Assembly (NCBI GenBank): GCA_002390825.1
Contig: DGQR01000254.1
Location: 1-12,509 of the forward strand
Source of the DNA: Rhodoferax sp. UBA4409
GTDB lineage: Bacteria > Pseudomonadota > Gammaproteobacteria > Burkholderiales > Burkholderiaceae_C
Direction: 5' to 3'
DNA length: 12,509 bases
Below are positions 11,350-12,509 of this stretch, piece after piece. Every line of letters starts with the position of its first letter. The stretch's first letter is position 1. A model generated the notes under the pieces. It had not been told where the DNA came from, searched no databases, and saw only the letters and a list, made by a program, of their open reading frames with translations. Made by a program: the position numbers and the translations under genes.

Positions 11350-11670
11350 ATGAGCCTGGACATTGCGATCACCCCACCGGCGCCGTACTACGCCGTCATC
11401 TTCACCAGCCTGCGCACCGCCGTCGATGAGGGCTATGGCGACATGGCCGAGAAGATGTTGGTACTCGCCGCACAGCAGCCCGGCTTTCTGGGCGTGGAAT
11501 CTGCGCGCGACGGGCTAGGGATTACGGTGTCGTACTGGAAAGATCTCGAGTCCATCCGCGCCTGGAAGGCCCATGCCGAGCACCAGGTCGCCCAGCAACT
11601 GGGCCACGAAAAGTGGTACGCAGCCTTCAAGACCCGTATCGCCAAAGTGGAGCGAGATTACGCTCTCTAA
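11350..11670 (+). CDS. Antibiotic biosynthesis monooxygenase (ABM) domain protein
   Basis: A 106-residue single-domain protein with the ABM ferredoxin-like fold pattern. A first strand (YYAVIFTSLR, 13-22) and a helix (about 27-41) precede the PGFLG turn (44-48). A strand containing GITVSYWKDLESI and the helix RAWKAHAEHQVAQQLG follow, then a final segment of the KWYAAFKTRIAKVERDY type. The W-x-x-H spacing is usual for the YqjZ-like branch. Family members include small oxygenases and haem-degrading enzymes, but many have no known substrate and none can be assigned here. It has a good ribosome binding site (GGAGA, 11340-11344, six bases before the ATG) and lies 16 bases after uvrD, so it is probably co-transcribed with it. 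No functional link to uvrD is evident. Confidence 0.88.
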   Translation: MSLDIAITPPAPYYAVIFTSLRTAVDEGYGDMAEKMLVLAAQQPGFLGVESARDGLGITVSYWKDLESIRAWKAHAEHQVAQQLGHEKWYAAFKTRIAKVERDYAL

Positions 11671-11680
11671 TTTGTACTAA

Positions 11681-11735
11681 ATAGGGCTATAGCCCTCTCT
11701 CTTATTGCGCTAGTAGCTATCAAAAAAATAGCGAC
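11681..11735. repeat. AT-rich spacer element resembling a dispersed Comamonadaceae repeat
   Basis: The spacer after the ABM gene contains a perfect 14-base palindrome, AGGGCTATAGCCCT (11683-11696). It then has TTATTGCGCTAGTAGCTATC, an A7 run, and TAGCGA (11729-11734). From memory, short elements with TAGC words flanking an A/T run, then GCGCT and AGGGCTA words, recur in intergenic DNA of Comamonadaceae; this would be a degenerate copy. I cannot confirm copy number from one window. The whole 131-base spacer 11671-11801 has no gene. Confidence 0.4.
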
Positions 11736-11756
11736 CTGCATTGCTGCAGGCCGCTA
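11722..11756 (-). terminator. Intrinsic terminator of the PhoX gene
   Basis: On the minus strand, TAGCGGCCTGCA (11756-11745) pairs with TGCAGGTCGCTA (11740-11729), twelve pairs including one G-U, around a GCAA tetraloop. Seven T residues follow (11728-11722). It lies about 45 bases downstream of the phosphatase stop codon. On the plus strand the G-U becomes an A-C mismatch and no T-run follows, so it is directional. Confidence 0.9.
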
Positions 11757-11765
11757 CTTGGTGTT

Positions 11766-11786
11766 CGTGCGGCCTTATGCCGCACG
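11766..11786. other. 8-pair hairpin between the PhoX stop and its terminator
   Basis: CGTGCGGC (11766-11773) and GCCGCACG (11779-11786) are perfect reverse complements with a five-base loop. No T-tract follows in either direction. It precedes the true terminator in the phosphatase direction and may help protect the mRNA 3' end. Confidence 0.5.
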
Positions 11787-11801
11787 GGACGCCGGTGCTG
11801 C

Positions 11802-12509
11802 TTAGCTACCGATCACGCCGCCATCTTTCTTGGTGATCACGATGGTGGCAGAGCGGGGGCGATTGCCTGCACCGTAACCGGCGTTGGCAGGCCACTGGCT
11901 GGTGTACTTGGCAGGGTTAGCAATTTCAGCCATCGGTGTGTTTTCACCGGGGTGCTGGATGTTGATGAACAAAGCCTTGCCGTCCGGTGTTTCGCACAGG
12001 CCTGTGATTTCGCAGTCCACGGGGCCGACCAAAAAGCGCTTGAGGATGTCAGGTGACTGCGACTTGCCCATGTAGGTGTCGATGCGCTTTTCGCTGCCAT
12101 CTTCGCGCTTGTAGCTCAGCGTCTTCTTGCCGCCGTCGCCCACCTTGCCGGGGATGCCGGCCAGCAACATGCAGTTGGTCTTGTCGGTGTAAGCGCTGTC
12201 GTCGGTCTGGATCCAGCACAGGCCGGTGGCGGGGCTGAAAGCCAAGCCATCGGGGGCAGACATGTCGTTCTCGTCGGTCAGGTTGGACAGGTTGACCTTG
12301 GTTTTATCGGCATCAGCCTCCGAGGCAAACAAGTAGATGTCCCACTTGAACGCGGTGTCAGCCGGGTTGGCTTGTGCCACGCGGATGATGTGGCCGTTCA
12401 CGTTGCCCTTGCTTTCCTTGCCGTTCTTCATGTCGCTGTAGACGCGCGGGTTGGCTGCGTCTGCACCCATGTCGCCGTCGACGGTGCGGTTGCTGTTGTT
12501 GGTCAGCGT
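11802..12509 (-). CDS. phoX: PhoX-family alkaline phosphatase (C-terminal part)
   Basis: The frame is open from the window edge on the minus strand to the TAA at 11804-11802, giving 235 C-terminal residues. The fragment opens with TLTNNSNR and contains ANPR, APDGLAFSPATGLCWIQTDD, and a stretch of the type CEITGLCETPDGKALFINIQHPGE. All are typical of the PhoX / DUF839 beta-propeller phosphatases. Characterised PhoX enzymes are Tat-exported monomers that use calcium and iron to release phosphate from many organic phosphate esters, usually under phosphate limitation. The Tat signal, the start and part of the metal site lie outside the window, so export and any Pho-box control cannot be checked. 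The end is natural: a hairpin and a good intrinsic terminator follow. It converges on the uvrD-ABM unit. Confidence 0.92.
   Translation of the reverse strand, partial: TLTNNSNRTVDGDMGADAANPRVYSDMKNGKESKGNVNGHIIRVAQANPADTAFKWDIYLFASEADADKTKVNLSNLTDENDMSAPDGLAFSPATGLCWIQTDDSAYTDKTNCMLLAGIPGKVGDGGKKTLSYKREDGSEKRIDTYMGKSQSPDILKRFLVGPVDCEITGLCETPDGKALFINIQHPGENTPMAEIANPAKYTSQWPANAGYGAGNRPRSATIVITKKDGGVIGS

Noticed and set aside
1..12509. Defence island, phage, integron or CRISPR content
   Set aside because: No repeats with regular spacers, no integrase or transposase and no toxin-antitoxin pair. The genes are conserved housekeeping types in compact order.

Overview
The window looks like chromosomal DNA from a betaproteobacterium of the order Burkholderiales, most likely family Comamonadaceae (a Rhodoferax-like organism). 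This rests on moderate-to-high GC, on protein sequences that read like that group, and on a gene order around orn, a membrane M48 peptidase and rsgA that I associate with it. It is a placement from memory of families, not from a database search. There are no tRNA or rRNA genes, insertion sequences, phage genes or CRISPR arrays. Almost all of the DNA is ordinary core-genome coding sequence.

Layout. (1) Bases 2-1248, plus strand: the 3' end of a Nudix CoA pyrophosphatase, then a CobD/CbiB-AmpE-like membrane protein. (2) Bases 1286-3878, minus strand: a compact apparent operon, transcribed in the order Ste24-like M48 peptidase, pterin-4a-carbinolamine dehydratase, rsgA. It runs convergent to the CobD-like gene and divergent from orn. 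(3) Bases 3915-6632, plus strand: orn (oligoribonuclease), a 234-base gap that probably holds a promoter and a structured leader, then a DEAD-box RNA helicase with an arginine/glycine-rich tail, closed by a strong bidirectional terminator. (4) Bases 6731-8684, minus strand: guaC (GMP reductase, short type-2 form), followed by a beta-hydroxyacid dehydrogenase. (5) Bases 8685-8906: a divergent control region between guaC and uvrD, with mirrored -10 regions and an intrinsic-terminator-like hairpin at the predicted 5' end of the guaC transcript. (6) Bases 8907-11670, plus strand: uvrD helicase and a small ABM-fold monooxygenase-like gene. (7) Bases 11671-12509: a repeat-rich spacer with a terminator, then the 3' part of a PhoX-type alkaline phosphatase on the minus strand.

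Functional themes are RNA turnover and ribosome maturation (orn, DEAD-box helicase, rsgA), nucleotide and cofactor housekeeping (Nudix, guaC), DNA repair (uvrD), membrane proteolysis (M48) and phosphate scavenging (PhoX). I found no convincing new multi-gene system. The most interesting signals are regulatory. Three plus-strand genes (CobD-like, orn, uvrD) have a -10-like hexamer exactly six bases before the ATG and no Shine-Dalgarno, which suggests leaderless mRNAs. The guaC/uvrD spacer has near-identical promoter cores in mirror image. The guaC transcript would start with a terminator-like hairpin. The helicase gene would have a roughly 200-base leader with several hairpins.
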